From Helopsaltes ochotensis (Eukaryota; Chordata; Aves; Passeriformes; Locustellidae): 64,000 nucleotides of DNA. The notes below the pieces were generated by a model. The model worked only from the letters and a program-made list of their open reading frames with translations, had not been told where the DNA came from and made no database searches. The stretch lies in assembly GCA_013400155.1 (NCBI GenBank), contig VXBM01000561.1:298565-362564 (forward strand). Reading direction: 5' to 3'. Shown one piece after another: positions 1-15,010 of the stretch (its first letter is position 1; every line of letters begins with the position of its first letter). Made by a program: the position numbers and the translations under genes.

Positions 1-300
1 CCCCGCAGCCCTGGGGGCCACCGCCCGCCCACCCAGCCAGCGCCCGGGGGGGCGGCCGAGTTCCCCACGCACGGACGTGTCGTGTCGCGCTGGGTCGGGA
101 TGGTGTGGCGCTGCTCCACTGCCGTCCAGAATTCGGAGAGGTCTTCGCCGAAATTGATTACTCGGGGAGTTAGCTGGCTTCCTGCTGATGGGGCAGAGTG
201 TGACTAGCGCACGGGCTGCCTCTAGATGCAGAGGCATGGCTCGTGGAGGAGAAGAATTTAAATGAAACAGAAATCTGCGAGGGTAAACAAGTTTGCACAA
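1..300. promoter_or_regulatory. Edge of a CpG-rich region, possibly the promoter or first exon of a gene to the left
   Basis: The first 190 bases are strongly GC-rich with many CpG dinucleotides, unlike the AT-rich DNA that follows. No convincing exon is readable: the frames that stay open for about 55-60 codons match no protein I recognise. In vertebrates the gene beyond PLRG1 on this side is usually DCHS2, on the minus strand with its 5' end facing this way, so a DCHS2 promoter edge is a synteny-based guess. Confidence 0.35.
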
Positions 301-3300
301 TTCAACAAGGATTTGTCTCGCCTTAATATTCTGGTCCTTATTTTCCATTAAAAGGCTTGCTTATTATCCTAGCACCAGGTTAGTAAATAGCAACTCAGCA
401 TAGCAGGAAAGCATTTACCAGAGGTAAGCTTTAAGTAGAAACTTCAATCAGTTTCAGCAAGACCAGAGCTTCTTTCCTTTAACCACTATTCCTGACTCTC
501 ATATCTATCTCAGAATGGTCTCAGAATGAGTAAGTGTTTCTTCAATGACACTGAGAATACACAGCATCATATAAATGCTAAGTATCAACCATCTATCTAT
601 CCATGAAAGCCAAGTACAGTATTTCAGTGGTTACCAGTCTCTTGCTGTTCCCACTTACCCTTTACAAACTTAACTTCACCTTTCTGGCAAGAATCTAACA
701 GCTGTTCAGAGGAAAGTAAATTCATCCTAGGACAGACAAGTAAAATCGGGGTAAAGACATGAAGTAGCTGGGGGAGTTCCTATAGCTCAGTCCTCTCCTG
801 TGAAGGGGCACTTGAGAGGCCAGCTGTTTAGTCTTTGCCTCTTTTCCAAGTCATGGAAGAACTACCCAAGTATACTGCCAGAGCGCTCTGAGAATGGAGC
901 AAACTCATTGCAACAGTGAGGAGAAGGGGAGGAGAAATTTTTTTTTCCACCATTTTTGAGACCTACACAATACCACATATCCAGGTTAAGAGTGAGAACT
1001 AGGTTCTAAAGTAAGTTTAGAAGTCCTACTGCATGTGTGTAGTTGCATGGACAGGTGGGGGAACACACGAGATCACATTCACTCTATCTGACTTGCTTCC
1101 TTACACAGAGAAATGGGGCAGAGCAAAGCTAGATCTTGTCAGATCTTCTTAGGCACATTCTGAGAAAGTCTCTGTATATTTATACACTGTGATAATTACA
1201 AGCATAGAAGGAAATGTAGAGGCCCTTGCCAGCTTCGTTCATATTCATTGAGAAAACACATGGATCCTCCCCAAGTCACAGATGTTCAATATGAAAATGC
1301 CTGAATTCCACTGAATCACAGCAAGTTTGGAAAAACAGCCATGTCCCATGCAGCCCATGCTGTCACTAAGAAAACACGTGATTCATGTTCAATCAGGAAC
1401 ATTTACTGAAAAACTAAACAAAACCTGCTGTTGACATGGTCAGGCAGTGCCTAAAGAGCAAAATTCTGTATTCAGATACAGCACGCATAAAGATAGCAGG
1501 AGAAAAATAAGACTGACATAGTTATCTGTGGTTCAGGCAATATCCATGTATTTTGTGAAACCAGGGCACTTTAACAGTTTTACATGAAGTAAAGTAGTAT
1601 GAATGAAAGCATTGCCCAACTACATCTACCAGAAATACTACATCTTCAGGATGCTATAGATGTTTTGCCTACTTTGAGCCTGTTCTTCCACCTTCTTTGT
1701 GTTTCTGCCTTCTCTGAGTCTATTCTTTCCTCCATTCCTTTCTTAAACATTTTCTCTTCCTCTCTTTTGCCATGTTCATGACCTCATTCTTTTCTTCCAC
1801 AAATCACAAACAGAAGTTTCTAAATCTTGAGGAGATGTTTGCCATCTTCTGGATATATATAGCTGCCCCTGCTGTTCCCCATCTTCTCAGTGACATGCTG
1901 ACCTACACAAAAAGAGAACTGACATTTCTAAAAAATGGAGGGAAGCTGCCACAATAACATTATCCCAAGGGAAGCAGGATGTCAAAGTCTTAGTGCACTA
2001 GCCACCTCCTACATCCTCAACACATTGCTCTCATAGTGAAGACACTTGTCAGCTCCTCAGATCTACAAACTTTTCCAGTGAAAAAAGTGGACAGGAGGAT
2101 AAGCATATTATTTGAAGATGAGGGATCTTGGTTAGAGCACACAAAATGTGTGAGCATTCCAGTTTAGAAGGGATTGTCTGTTGGTGAGCCAGCCTGCTCA
2201 GATAGCAGAAAGTTACTTCTCCTGTTCTCCTATTCCATTCCTGGAGGTGGCCACCTCTGACTTTGTAGGCATGTGAACAGCATAGGAATCCACTTTCAAG
2301 CCACTGAAGTTTTGAACCCTCTGTCTCCAGGCAACCCTACATGAGCATCCCTCTAACCCATCATGCAAGGCAGTGAACTCTGGTGCTCACGAGCCGCTCC
2401 ACATGCCAAATTCAGCTGTCCTGTGGCAGGGACCCAACCTCCAGGAAAGGAGCAAGGAGGGAAACTGGAAGGTGATAGCTATATCCACTGCTCAAATTTA
2501 ATCAGCCCATATTTGCAAATCAAAATTTACTATAGTTTAAACCTCCTTGGATTAATTGGAAATTCTTTTTCCTTCAGGAAGAATTAAACTATAGCAAACT
2601 AAATCTAGTTATGGCACTAGAGTGCAAAAGATCACTGAAACAGAGATAATGCTGTTGCAACCACGAAAGTCTATCAATAACAGAGTTAATTCTACCTACA
2701 AACATTGCCTCGCCCATGCAACAGCTGTGGCAGCTGAAGATGTGACCCTCCCATGCTGAAGACATGGCTGAGGTGGTAAAGCACTATGAGCACTTCCTTT
2801 CCTGCCGCTCGCTGGCTCACTGCAAACCATCTTCAGCAGCAGTTTAAGCCAAACCACCTGACTCGGGGCTGACGCAGGGCGGGAGCGCTGCAGGATCCAT
2901 TCCAGCGCTCATTAAATGGGCGGTAGCAGCCAGCTGAGGGCAGAGCGTGGCTGAACTGCTCCAGACAGAGCTGAAGCAAATAAAATAAAACCTGAGAAAT
3001 TTTCCATGAAGTTATTTCCTGCTGTTTGAAGACAGCATGGTTTCAGCTGCTTGTTGCTGCCTTTCAGCCAGTGGGCACCATGCTTCCATTTCTGCCTAGC
3101 CAGGTGGTGTTCCCCGATCCTCTGTGGGTTTAGTTTAAGGACGCATATTAAGAAATGCTGAATCTATGATTTCCATTAACCCCAGTGATTTTTTTTCCCC
3201 CCTATGCTGCGTTACAGAACACCCATATAAATCAGCTCTCTGGCAAAATTGTCTGTGGGGAAGCACTAATATCTTCAACTATTGCAGCTGGATCTAAGAA

Positions 3301-6300
3301 AGGATGTTCTCCAGCCTCACTGGCTGGGGTCGCTATGGATATTCAGCCTGTAATATGTGATATATGGAGAAAGTGTTAACTTTGCAGAGCATCAGGTGTT
3401 TCATAATTTATAGTTCCCCAGGCACACGTTTATTGATTTCAGCAACACCTCCTTGAAGGAGTGTCAGCTGCACAAAAGATTTGCTGGTGACCACATGGAG
3501 GCTGGTCACAGTTACTATAATAAAATGCTATGTAGGGACTGCTCTCCTTTTAAATGCAGAGAAATGTAATTAAGAGTATTTTTTTTCCTGGTAGCTATCG
3601 TTTAACTCTTAATCACAAGCTAATTTGCCAAACTCTTTTTTCTGTGATATAATAGATGCTTTGCCTTCTCTGATGAAAAATTATGTAGTTGCCGGCATTT
3701 GGTTGGAAATAATATACCTGAGTCTGTCTTCAAAGGTAGGAAAGACTTTCATACTGTTTGTAGTACAGATAGTAGTAGTCAGGTTTTTCAGTTTCATTCC
3801 AGATGTACCACAGTGCCTTCGCTCCTCCTGTAGAGCATGTTGCTGCTGCCTTCTGTGGGCAATTACTTCAGAATTTGACACTCAGATATAACCATCTACG
3901 TAGGATTACTCAGATCAATATTTTCACATTAACTTTATTTCTAGTCCACTTATCTCATATACTGTCAACCAGACTTAATTGTCTGTCCCAATTTTGTATT
4001 TCCATTTTATGGATCTTCATTAATCTCTTTGCTGTCGATTCCATTCTGTTTCTACACACCTTCCCAGCTTCAAATCCAAGTGTCACATCAGTTGTCAAGA
4101 TGATTGCTCAAATATACTTAGATTTGCCTGAAAAAATTGGCTGTGTCCTCCTACACGTTAAATTTATCCCACTATCCACTGCAGGATGAAGATATTTCTT
4201 GTTATGCACAATATATATAACTGATTCTTTATTATGAACAAAGTTCATAGAAAAATCAAATAAAATATTAAAATAAATATTAATTAAATTAGATTCTACT
4301 AGGTAGGTGTTCATTCATATTTTGACATCCTAACCGATTTTGTATCTATACCTATATTTAGTTGATAAACTTGTCATAGGTTTAATTAATCTAGCAATGA
4401 TATTTTATCCAAAAATAAAAGACCTTATATTTGATTGCTGTTCACTGTCTCATTTCTAATTGACATGATATGAGGTTATCTTTAAAACAGAAGAAAGGCT
4501 TCTTTCTTTAGCTGTCTGTTATTCCAACAAGCTGATGCGGATTTGAAGCAATCTCTTTAAGATGGCAAAGGTTTCACCCTTACAGACCAGGAATAAACAC
4601 ACAAGAGCTTCCCACTTCATGGGTTGCATTCCACATAAAGCTGTCTTTTGCCATCTGTTTGCCACTGCTGAATCCAAACCTTAATGGCCTCTCTAAAACC
4701 TGAAGGGTAGCTCCAGAAAGCATGAAAAAATATATCCCAGAATGGATTTAATACTCCTTGGATATAATATCTCCCTTGACTGCTATTTTGAATTCTCAAA
4801 TAAAATTTATGAGATTATCTACATTATCAACTTTTCTCACACAATAATAGATCACAACCTGCAATCAGATCCAGTAATCAAATTCTATGTGTGTTGAAGA
4901 GCAAAAGAAAAAAAGACACAAATGTGAGAAACAAAATGGCACCAAATCCTGTTACCTGATGTGTTTGTCTGAACTACAGATGATACTGAAAGTATGCAAG
5001 GACCAAACACATTTGCAGGAGCTCCAAATCCAGATAATCTTCATCTGGATGCAGCCTCTTAAATCAGGGATGTGAGTGTAGCATTATAGAAGTTATTCCA
5101 TATCTACAGGATATGATATCCTAGCATTTACTATGCTTTCCAATCTACCTCTCTCTAAGCTTTGAAGCTTTGAAAATCAAGAACTGGCTGAGAACAAGCA
5201 AAAAAAACCCCATTACAACTATATCTGAAGACACAGAACTCATCAAGTAGAGGATTGGTCTTCCGAGATTTTCCTTCAGTGACATCAGTTAGCTGATGTT
5301 AACATCGGCCTGCACTGTGCACAGCACTAGTGGTGCCAGTGAGCCAAAATAAAGTAGTTGGAAATTAAAAGTCTGTCAACAGAGTGCAAGCTGTAAACAA
5401 GATGCAAATAGCAAGAATGATTGCAATGGCATGCCACGGGATAGGATACATTTTCTGGAACTTGCAGCCTTCAAATCAAGGTTAGACAGCTAACAGACGT
5501 GTTCTATTTCAACCACAAATGACAGGGCTTTAGGCAGGAATTACCGAGTAAAATGAAGTCAGGCTAAACGATTAGGCTGTTCCTTTCTGGCTTTCACATC
5601 TATGAGAATCCAGCTTCCCTGATCACAGAAGAGCAGCCCACACAGTGTGCTTGAGACTGGAAACCTGCTGCTATCACTTCATCAGTGGAGGTCCCTGCTG
5701 AGGACTCAAGCTTGTGGCACTGAGAGGATGGAGAGTCTACACATAAAGCTGTATCTTAATATGCTAAGCCACTCTGCCAGCTGATTCCCTTGCTGCATTG
5801 AGCTAAGTAATTATTTTAAATGGCTGTAAATCAGAAAAGAGCTTTGCTTTTAAAAGTGAAATATACCATAATCCGTGTGTGAATTAACGCCCCTGGCTAT
5901 TTTCTCTCTCTCACGTGTGCAAACACTAAAAGCAATGAATTCACCAGCAGTTTTTGAGCCTTTGTATTCCTCTTCCAGATGATAATTTCATAAAGTTTTG
6001 ATGCCTGAGTTTTGGCTGCTGTGCTACAGCTGACACTACCACGATTACATTCCTGAAAGGTTTACATGTTTTCTTAAACAGTCTATTAAGACAAAGCTAT
6101 AAATACACAAGAACAAAGCAATTCTCCTTGTCCCAGTGTAAGTGCCCTGACCTGCTGATTTTCAGGGCACACAGTATTATGCATTACTACATATTTCTTT
6201 GGGGAGATGACAGCTGGAGGTGTGGGTGGATGGGATGAAAACTCCCAGCGGCCATTGGGGAGCAGATGTTTGTGTTACCTCCTGCAGCAGGTTTGTTTGC

Positions 6301-7102
6301 CTTGGCAGCTGTCAGTAAACTGTAATTCTGCTCATGTCATTTTGGTCAGTGGTAGTGGAGCACCTAGCACCTTCTCAATAGGCACCCATTTTTACTAGAT
6401 GTGAAAAAAAATTTGTACAAATCTTAATTAATGAATCCTATTTGATTGAAAGTAAGCCAGACTGAGTGCTAGAGACAGAAATTGATTGCCTATTTTAATT
6501 TAGGTCATATAAGCTGCATCTAAAAGCAGTTCTGACAGCTTCCTCGAGCCTCTTCATGTCAGCAGGAGGAAATCCTGCTTTTATGGTGCTGTCACTGAAT
6601 TATCCAAGATCTTATTGGGTTTTTTTTTTTAATGGAGTTTATCACTACAGAATCTTTATGGGGCTGAGAAGGCTCATAATCACCATTCCACAGAGGACGT
6701 CAGGCAGATATTGAGATAGGGCCCATTTGTATCCTGCAATGGACAGAGACCCCTGAGGTAAAACTGAACCTGCTCTTCAGCTGGAGGTGTCACAGCACCA
6801 CCCTAAGGGGCCCCAACCTGAAATAACAGACCCAAGATAGGGTTATATGCTGGAAAAGCCCCAATCATCTCACCATCACAGTTTCTAGTGCCAAAAAGTC
6901 TTTGCACTTTGCGAAGACAGTGTTCACAGAAAGTGAATGCATTTGGGTGAGGGGCTCCCTGTGAAGCCCTCACTGCACGTGCACAGTCACAGAGGGCATC
7001 AGCAATGCAACCTACACTTCCTGCATCCCAAGGCAGTGGCTTTGGGCTTGTTTTTCCCTGCTTGCTTTTCCCAGCCTCTTCTAGATGTATTTTACTGCTG
7101 AC
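301..7102. other. Intergenic DNA, no gene seen
   Basis: AT-rich sequence with no open frame resembling a known protein and no splice-flanked exon I could recognise on either strand. A small GC-richer patch with several CpGs lies around 2,800-2,960 and could be regulatory, but nothing proves it. No CR1 tail or LTR end was recognised here. Confidence 0.6.
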
Positions 7103-7180
7103 CTTTTTTTGGTTTTGTTTTTGGTGGTTTTTTGGTTGGTTGGTTGGTTGGTTTGTGTTTGTGTGTGTGTGTGTGTGTTG
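7103..7180. repeat. Simple repeat: T/G-rich tract with (TTGG)n and (GT)n
   Basis: A T/G-only stretch that passes from irregular TTTGG runs into about five TTGG units (around 7,133-7,153) and then about ten GT units ending near 7,180. The minus-strand reading gives a Thr/His-Asn-Gln-rich open frame that is only a product of the repeat. Confidence 0.9.
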
Positions 7181-10100
7181 AAAAATAAAACAACACACGC
7201 TTTTACAGATTTTTTAGCTATGTATTTTCTACTCTGGTGGCAGGAACGACAACTATGAGATGCTTGAGATCACAGCATCACAGGAGTCGTTTTAAAGCTT
7301 CAAACATGGACATCACACTGTTACCCACAGCAGATTGTTCCCCACCACAAGCTAGTCAACAAAATATATTTCTAAATGTTTTTTAAATCACTCCTAGAAT
7401 ATTCATGAATATTCACATCTTTGACTATGTTACCTTTAACATAACCCTAGGTATGGGTTGCAATGTTTCCATGTATCATACTGCAGTAAATACAGAAATC
7501 AGTGTATTTCAGAGTGAACTCAGCCAAAAAGGATAAGAAGGAAAAGTTTCTTAAGCCTTTAAGTTAAGGCATAAGATAAACTTCGGTAATGTATTTAGAG
7601 GAAAAAGAAAGACTGCTAGGCATCTGTAAAAGGAATGCAGGACTTCTAAACCCATGTACATTCATGCACCAGAATACGACAACAGGAACAAGAAGATATC
7701 ATAGAAAGACAAAATTCCTAGAGCTAATTTTAGGGAAGAACTGTCTATAGGCCCAGCTTACTATTTCTATTACATTTGCCATGTGTTGATGCCTGACTTG
7801 ACCACATTGTTTCTGAATTCCTGCATCAAAGGGTTTATGGCTGCTTCTTTCAAAATAACTCAAAATGCATCCCATCTCTGAACTGTGCTGACAAATGCCA
7901 TCAGGAAAATGAAACTGGATTCCTAAACATGTTTGTCAGAGTAGATGTCTTGGGTACAGCACAGCTGGGGTGGCCTCTCCCTGTGCCATAATGCCCCCAG
8001 CCAGTCATACTCTAAAACTGGGTGCCAGCACTTTGGGGATTAAAAGAGTGCATCTATTTTTAAATACATTTTTTTCCTAACAAGAGTTACTAGACCTTTT
8101 TAGGTGACCCAGGAAAAGAATTATTGCTATGCTTTTCAGACTTTACCAATAAGAATGATATGACACTCTTGAAAGGAATTGTGAAGTGTTTAAATCTAGA
8201 ACAGGATGAGCAACAGATCACACTCTGCCAGGAGTAGACCTCAGGCAGAAGGAGGTGTGACTGCCTGGAAGGGGCAGTTTATACCAGAAATCCCAGTGTT
8301 GCTCACATCTAGCAAAAACAAACCAGTACTGAGAAGGGCATAAAAGATCTTAGTGAATTCAAATGACATTGTTCTCTACAGTACTAACTTGGCCGAAAAT
8401 TCAGAGAAGAGAGGAATTGGCCACTCTGCTCACTTTGGGCTCTTCGCAGAGCATTATCTTCCTTTCACACAAACCAGGGAAGGACCATATCTACATCCAG
8501 CCACTGGGCTGCTCTCTAGGAGAGGACCTCCCTCAGGGATGCCACATCTACCCCACAGCCCCCACTCTGCAAGGGAAGAGATGCTGCTGGGATGATACAG
8601 ATAGGCTTCCCACTGCCACACAGGAGCAGGGACATCAGGCTCCAGATTATGCCTGCCTGACATAGGGACTCACTCTGCCTTTCATCTTCCCAGTCCTGAC
8701 CACCATATCCCTGCCTCTGCCCACCACAAACCTACATCTGCCTACCACCTCCCAAATGAAAACAGGCAAAATACTCAGGCCACCACACAAACCCAATCAA
8801 TCACACAGGGCAAAATGACATTGTCCTTTCAGTAAAATCTGCATGCTTTCTCTCCGACTCCATCTTCAGTTTATTGCTGTATGGTGGGGCGGGAAGGGGA
8901 GAAGGCCATCAAACTCGCTGTGGCTGTAGGTATTTTTCTAGGTCTGGGAGCAGTTCACAACTTCCTCGCCTATTCTAAAGAAAACAACACGCACAAAAGT
9001 GCTCCTGCAGGGCTGAATATGGCGTCTCTCTCAGGCTCAAATCTCAGTTTACACCCATAGAAAAAAACATATTGCCAGCATGAGCTCATGACAGGGTGAT
9101 CTCTCTCTGAATGCTCATTTTGGCTTATGCACTTGGAACAGCTTGCTGTTTTCTCTGTAGCTCAGTCGTGCGATATTTCACTTCACTCTTCATCAAGAAC
9201 CAGGAGGGGTCCGTAGTGCAATGGAATGAAAAAATAACAGCAGTTTTAATTTAATGTGCATTTCTTTTATGAGAGGGCCTTTTGAAATGACAGACAAAAT
9301 TTTTATTTTCATACACAAAGGCATTCTCTGCTAGGGGAAGGGTTCAGGTCTGTATTTTCTCTTTCTTCTTTCTCTCTGTCATGAATGAGCTACTTTCAAT
9401 TGTTGACACAGGCTGTCTGAATTTCATTGCACTAAACAGATTGTTGGCAGCTGGTCGGAAGGTAAAATGAATTCATTTACATTGAAATAATAGTTTTTAC
9501 TTTAGAAAGTGGCATTCATTTACAAGCCCTAAAGCTCTCTACAGTTGTGAATGAATGAAGCTTTGTAGTGATCTGTTGGAGGGGTAAGCAGAACATGTAT
9601 TTCTCAGTCCCAAGCACAGAAGGCACCTGACTTGTCCAAGGTCAGACTAAATGCACCTGAACTAAGATCTACTGAAATCAGTAAAACATTTCCTGCAACT
9701 TCAAGGCATGCTGAGCTGAGACCTAAGCTAGTAACAGAAATAGAAAATAATTCATAGCCCTCAAATCTCTCTTCTAATTGCTATTTTAGGCTACTTTTCT
9801 TCCTTCTGTTTTATAACAGGCTTAAACCAGAACATCAACCATACCACAAAAATTTATTACATGACAATATGATACAAGAGAATATTTAAAGCTTTCCAGA
9901 GAAAAAAAATCATATTGCAAGGACAAATAATAGTATTTTGTGGCCAAGATAATATTTAAAGGAAATCAGAATGAGTTGAAATATTCCCATAGGCTTCTTT
10001 GCTTGAACACTAGAGCATTTATCTAAATTTTTTATTTACTGTAACAACTTTATGCCATTACTGCCTAGGTTAAAGGGACGGGGCTATAGCAGAAGTACCA

Positions 10101-13100
10101 GCTAGAATTCAGGACTCAGTAGTGTACCAGGGAAATGAAAAATTCAAACCACTCCAAACTGTGCACTGTTAGGCTGTTAAACAGATCCAAGTCTTTAGCA
10201 ATAAACACTTAAATCATCTTTTAATTTTAACCACACCTTTTTAATTGCAGTAACTGACATGTAGTCACAACTGTTGGATCCACTTGGAAATACAGATGTC
10301 TCTCAACTACATGGAAGCAAATTATTGTGGCTGGGATTAGTCATACCACAGCAACAGGAAGACACCCAAGTTGCTCTGAGGAGAGAAGCTTATTTACTTT
10401 CACACAATACCATCCAAACAGCTCTACTGCTTTCACACCTGAGCTGGGCAAATCAGATCTGTCAGTAAAAGTTTGAGACCTCTCTACCCTGCAGTCAACA
10501 GCATCACCAATATTTTTATCCTACAAGTTATTTGTAATATCTGCTCATGCTCTGATTTACATGGGCTTTATATTAGCTATGGTTTTATTTTCTCTAGGTG
10601 GTCACTTCACTACATATTTAAGCTAAATGCAGTTACAATAATGGAGGATTCCCCCAATTACCAGCTAACCACAGTCCTGCAACAGAAAATATCATGGCAT
10701 TAACTTCATCCTCTTTTGCTCCTTCCCTAAGTTCCAAACCACTTATTCATCCCCTGGAGATGTTCTGAGCAATACAAGAATGGAAGTTTCCAAGTCAAAG
10801 ATCTTGAACAGAAAATGGCCCTCCAGCTACCCCTTTTCTCTCTTACATTAGCAGCCTACCGGGCCGAGGGCCAGCACTAACTGGTGGCTGAGCCAGGAAA
10901 GGACAAACTCCCTTGGACTGCTGGAACTTCTCAGGCCAAAACTAACATATTCAAATCAAGGCAAGAAGTGGCCAAAGCAGACTGTGGAGTTCAGGCATCG
11001 TGCATTCACAGGGGATAAAACCAGCTCATAAGATCCATGGGTATCGGTTTCTCATCAGGTAGAAGATGCATCTTCATGAGGAGTATGTTGAAGGAACCTG
11101 ATACTGGGAGGCAGAAACCTGGCTGAAGTGACAAGGTCTGTGTCCACAAGGATTCTCCAGAATCTCCCCATGCCAGGTAACAAACAAATAAACCCCCCAG
11201 AGTTCTCCTGGCTACTAATGACTTCTTGTGCTTTTTTAGAAATCCAGCCAGAATGAGGTTGGAAGCCCAACTAGGCCTTTGGATCATAGACTTGGAGCAA
11301 TCTAAGACAGACACCCTCAAAGGGCAAGATACTCTGCTTTCTCTGCTGATTACAAGCCCCATCCAGACAACATCACCTCAGCCTCCTTTAGATCTGGTTT
11401 CAAACATTTTCTTCCCATCTGTGCTCCTTTCTCAGCTAACTCTGTGCAATGCTGCTGTTGATGGATTACACAAAACAGAGATACAAGATGAAGCATGAAT
11501 TGTTAATGGAGTAAAGACTCTCCCATCCATATTTCTTTCCAAGGACCCCAATATAAATGAAGACTGCTCCCCCTAAGCCAGAGAAGAACAAACCCCATAT
11601 ATTCTCTACAGAACTATTTTAGTTCATTCTCGAATTATCATAACGTATAAAAACATATGTAAAAAGTATCGGGTAAAACGCCTGCCTGGCTGGAGTCAAT
11701 GGCAAATCTCCCATTTACTCTAAAGGGACAAAATTTCATCCACTAAGTTCCAAAATGAACATTTTCTGCCTACATTTTCTTGGATATATATATTAGGCAG
11801 ATGCTCTGTGTTTGCTCAACAGCTAAAGAAAGTTATTCTTTTCGTGCAAAATGCTGTCTTGTCTTCCCACGAGAAAATAGACTGAATAATTTCTTTAGAA
11901 AATAATACCAAATTGTCAGGGTTTGTACGTCTAATCTGGGTTTGGCATAACCAAGTGAACCCGCTGGCTGCTAGCCCTGCCATTAATAGTAACAACACAG
12001 TTTGGGACTTCTCCTTTGGTTTTCCATTCGTACATGTCTCTGTGTCCCGTTTCAAACACAGCTAATAACGAAGCAAGGAATAAACGGCAAAATGGAAAGG
12101 TTGAGGATGGGGAAATGCCTCAAAACTCCTCTTAGTGAGTAAAAAGGCATTGACCTGAGCACCAGGGAGATTAAACTGGGGCAGAAAAATGTGTTCAGAG
12201 AGAATGCCTAGCCATCCTGGCAGCAGTGCATGATTTGCCTCTCACAGCTTTCTGCTGCTCCTCCACATGTGTTGCTGCCCTGCAGCCACAGGACAAGATG
12301 CAGGCCAGCATTTCATCTGCTCCAGTTCATGCTTTCTGAGTTAACCTCAACTGCCTCAATTTGCACCAATGACCCGGGCAGTGAATCACAACAGGCTGGG
12401 ACATGGGCAGGCTCCTGCAAAGAGCTGCCTCTGGCCAGGGCATGGAGGCCAGGCAGGTATAATCCATGGATATCTGGGGATTGCAGCCAGTTCTCCCATG
12501 CACTCAAGTCATGGACAGCAACATGGCATATCCAAGGACATCAAACTGCTGCTGATCACAGGTAAAAAATTCACCAAGAGGTGAAGATAACTGGGAAAGT
12601 AAGTATCTTTGGGGGGAGTAGAAACAGTGTTAAAATTCTCTCTTGGGAGACTTTGATTTCCTAGTAAATTACTCCTCTGTTATGAACTCGTGCCTGGCTT
12701 TTCCTCTGCCCATCAATTACTATATTAAAAAACTTCACCAGAGTGCTGGGAGATGAAATTCCCTCTTCAAAACCTACATCTAAAGCAGCCATTCAATGCA
12801 GGGAGCTTTTGCATGCCCAAGTTCAGAAGCCACTTCACATTTTTTGACCTCACTGTTAGAGAGACAAAACTCTTTGGCTAATATCTCAGCCTGGGGATAT
12901 TTTCCCTCTTTGAAGAAACCCAGAGAAAAGGCAAAGGCACAAAAATGAGAAAATGGTTCAAAGTGGAATTTTAAACAGATGTTTAGAACAAATATTGATC
13001 CCTCGGTTCATCACTTTCTGAGGTGGGAAAGGACATGAAAGAAAGAAGCAGTACATTAATGCAGTTAGAACATTTCAGGATTAATTGAAACACCACATCC

Positions 13101-15010
13101 CAGCGTGCCCAGCATAGTCTCTCTGGCTGCCTCACCCCAATAAATATTTACTGATTGCAACTGATTATACTCTGAAATACAAAACCATCCAGTGTGGTAG
13201 AAATCACCTCCCCTGTTATGATTACTAGAGATTCAAAGCACAAATGTGACTGCAGAATTTGCTGAAGAGGGCTTATGACTAGAAGGGCTGGCAGAGAAAA
13301 GACATTTTAGAAAATGCAGCCATGAGGACACTGTAACTTTAAAATTTCTCTGCCAGTGTACACTGGGTGGATTTATTTACTTTTGGTCTGAGGCAAGACT
13401 CAAGACTTATCTGTTGGCTCAAATCTTTACTAAGGGAAAAGAGGAAAAATTAGGGGTTTGATAGAGGAAGCTTAATAGTATGAAGTTTGGGAGATTTGGT
13501 CCTATGGCCCTACTTCTGTGGTGGGTTTATAGGACACAAAAAGCACATGAAAAAATCTTACTTCAGTGTTACTTCTCAATACTTATTCTCCTGTGCACTT
13601 TTTATTTCTACTTCCTCCTGTCAAAAGAGAAAAAGCCCTGAACAGATGTGGAAAATGTAGATAGATGGAAAGTGAGACAATCAATAAGCCAAGACAGATA
13701 TTTCAAAAATGTTAGTGCTTCTTAAGCACACTTTGCTCTTTTCACCATCTTGTCCCTAGCACCATTAGGGTCCAGTTCCCAGGATATAGGTGAGCTGGGC
13801 AGAGTTCATGGCAGACTTGGGCTCTTACTGGGGGTTTCTGTGTGCAGTACCATACACATGAAAACACATTAAATGATATATGCATGAGCAAAGCTGGCCC
13901 AAAGATGTGAATCAAAGAGAAAAAGAAGAAAAATGAGTGAAAGACATGAGGCAAAGATGACACAAATAACACCGGTTTATCAGACCATTGAATGAGTGTG
14001 CTTTTTCATTTAAAATGCAGTATTTAAAAATAATAATAAAGAAACCCATCACATTAACTGAGGCAACTAATGGAAAACAAATGCATGGTTTAAATGAGCC
14101 AGATATGGAAAAAATGCCAAAGAAGAAATTTTTGCAAGACAAAGAAGACTTCAGAGCAGAGCAAATACAAGAACACTTCCTCTCCCTTCTCCTGTCATGG
14201 GATGCAACAGAAAGGATCACCATACACACAGAGTGCTTATCACAACATTCACATCTGGATTTAAAAGGAGAAAAGAATGTGAAAGAGGAACTGCAAATTT
14301 AGCTTCCCAAAATTTATTTCTTCAGGAATGAGCATATGCTTTATTTTCCCCAAGCTTAATATCCAGTGTGAAAAATAGATGATTGTGTGGGGTTTGCATG
14401 GCCAGATTTTGGTAGTGTGTGTTAGCAGGGATGGATGATCAGGCAGCAAACAGTCCAAAGAGCTGGGCACATTTCCAAATAGTTGACACCGCCCTGCTAA
14501 AGCTGCTGTCACTGCCACTAGTTCCTAGGAAAGGGTGGCAAGAGGTGGGACAGGTATGGAGCAGCACAGGGTGGAGGTACCTCAGTACCTGTGAGAAAAC
14601 TTCCAGTCTGGACATGGCCCCCAGGGCTGGTAGACTTATACCACCTTGAGCCCTGTAGGAAACATTTTTGTTTTTACTACCAAAAATGCTTCAATACTAA
14701 TATTGAATGGTCTAGATGCAAAACCATCTTAGCAACCCCCAGAGATTTGTAAGAAACAAGCTTTGCAAGTAACTACAGTTGTTCAGCCCCTGAAAAAGAA
14801 CTAAGCATAGCACCATGGGACAGGATCCATTTCTGTGCTATGCTCAGTTACTGCTCAGGCTGTGTATTTGTTAGGGACAATGATCATTGCAGGAAGGCAA
14901 TGAGCAAAGCAGCTGCAGAATTTCTGTTTCCCAAACTGCATTAACCTTGCCAAACAAAATTTAGAAATCCAATGGAGTGAATCAGTGTTGCTTCTCAGTC
15001 CCATTCCAAA
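7181..15010. other. Intergenic DNA, no gene seen
   Basis: AT-rich non-coding sequence. It contains a perfect 18-bp palindrome at 7,397-7,414 and an AT-rich segment with homeodomain-type TAAT motifs around 9,150-9,560 that could be a conserved element. No open frame here reads like a protein family I know. Confidence 0.6.

Noticed and set aside
6803..7198. 131-codon minus-strand frame
   Set aside because: Its start is encoded by the (GT)n/(TTGG)n simple repeat and the remainder has no recognisable domain.
12230..12584. Open frames of 64-111 codons on both strands
   Set aside because: Low-information sequence without domain, splice-site context or a start context that would support translation.
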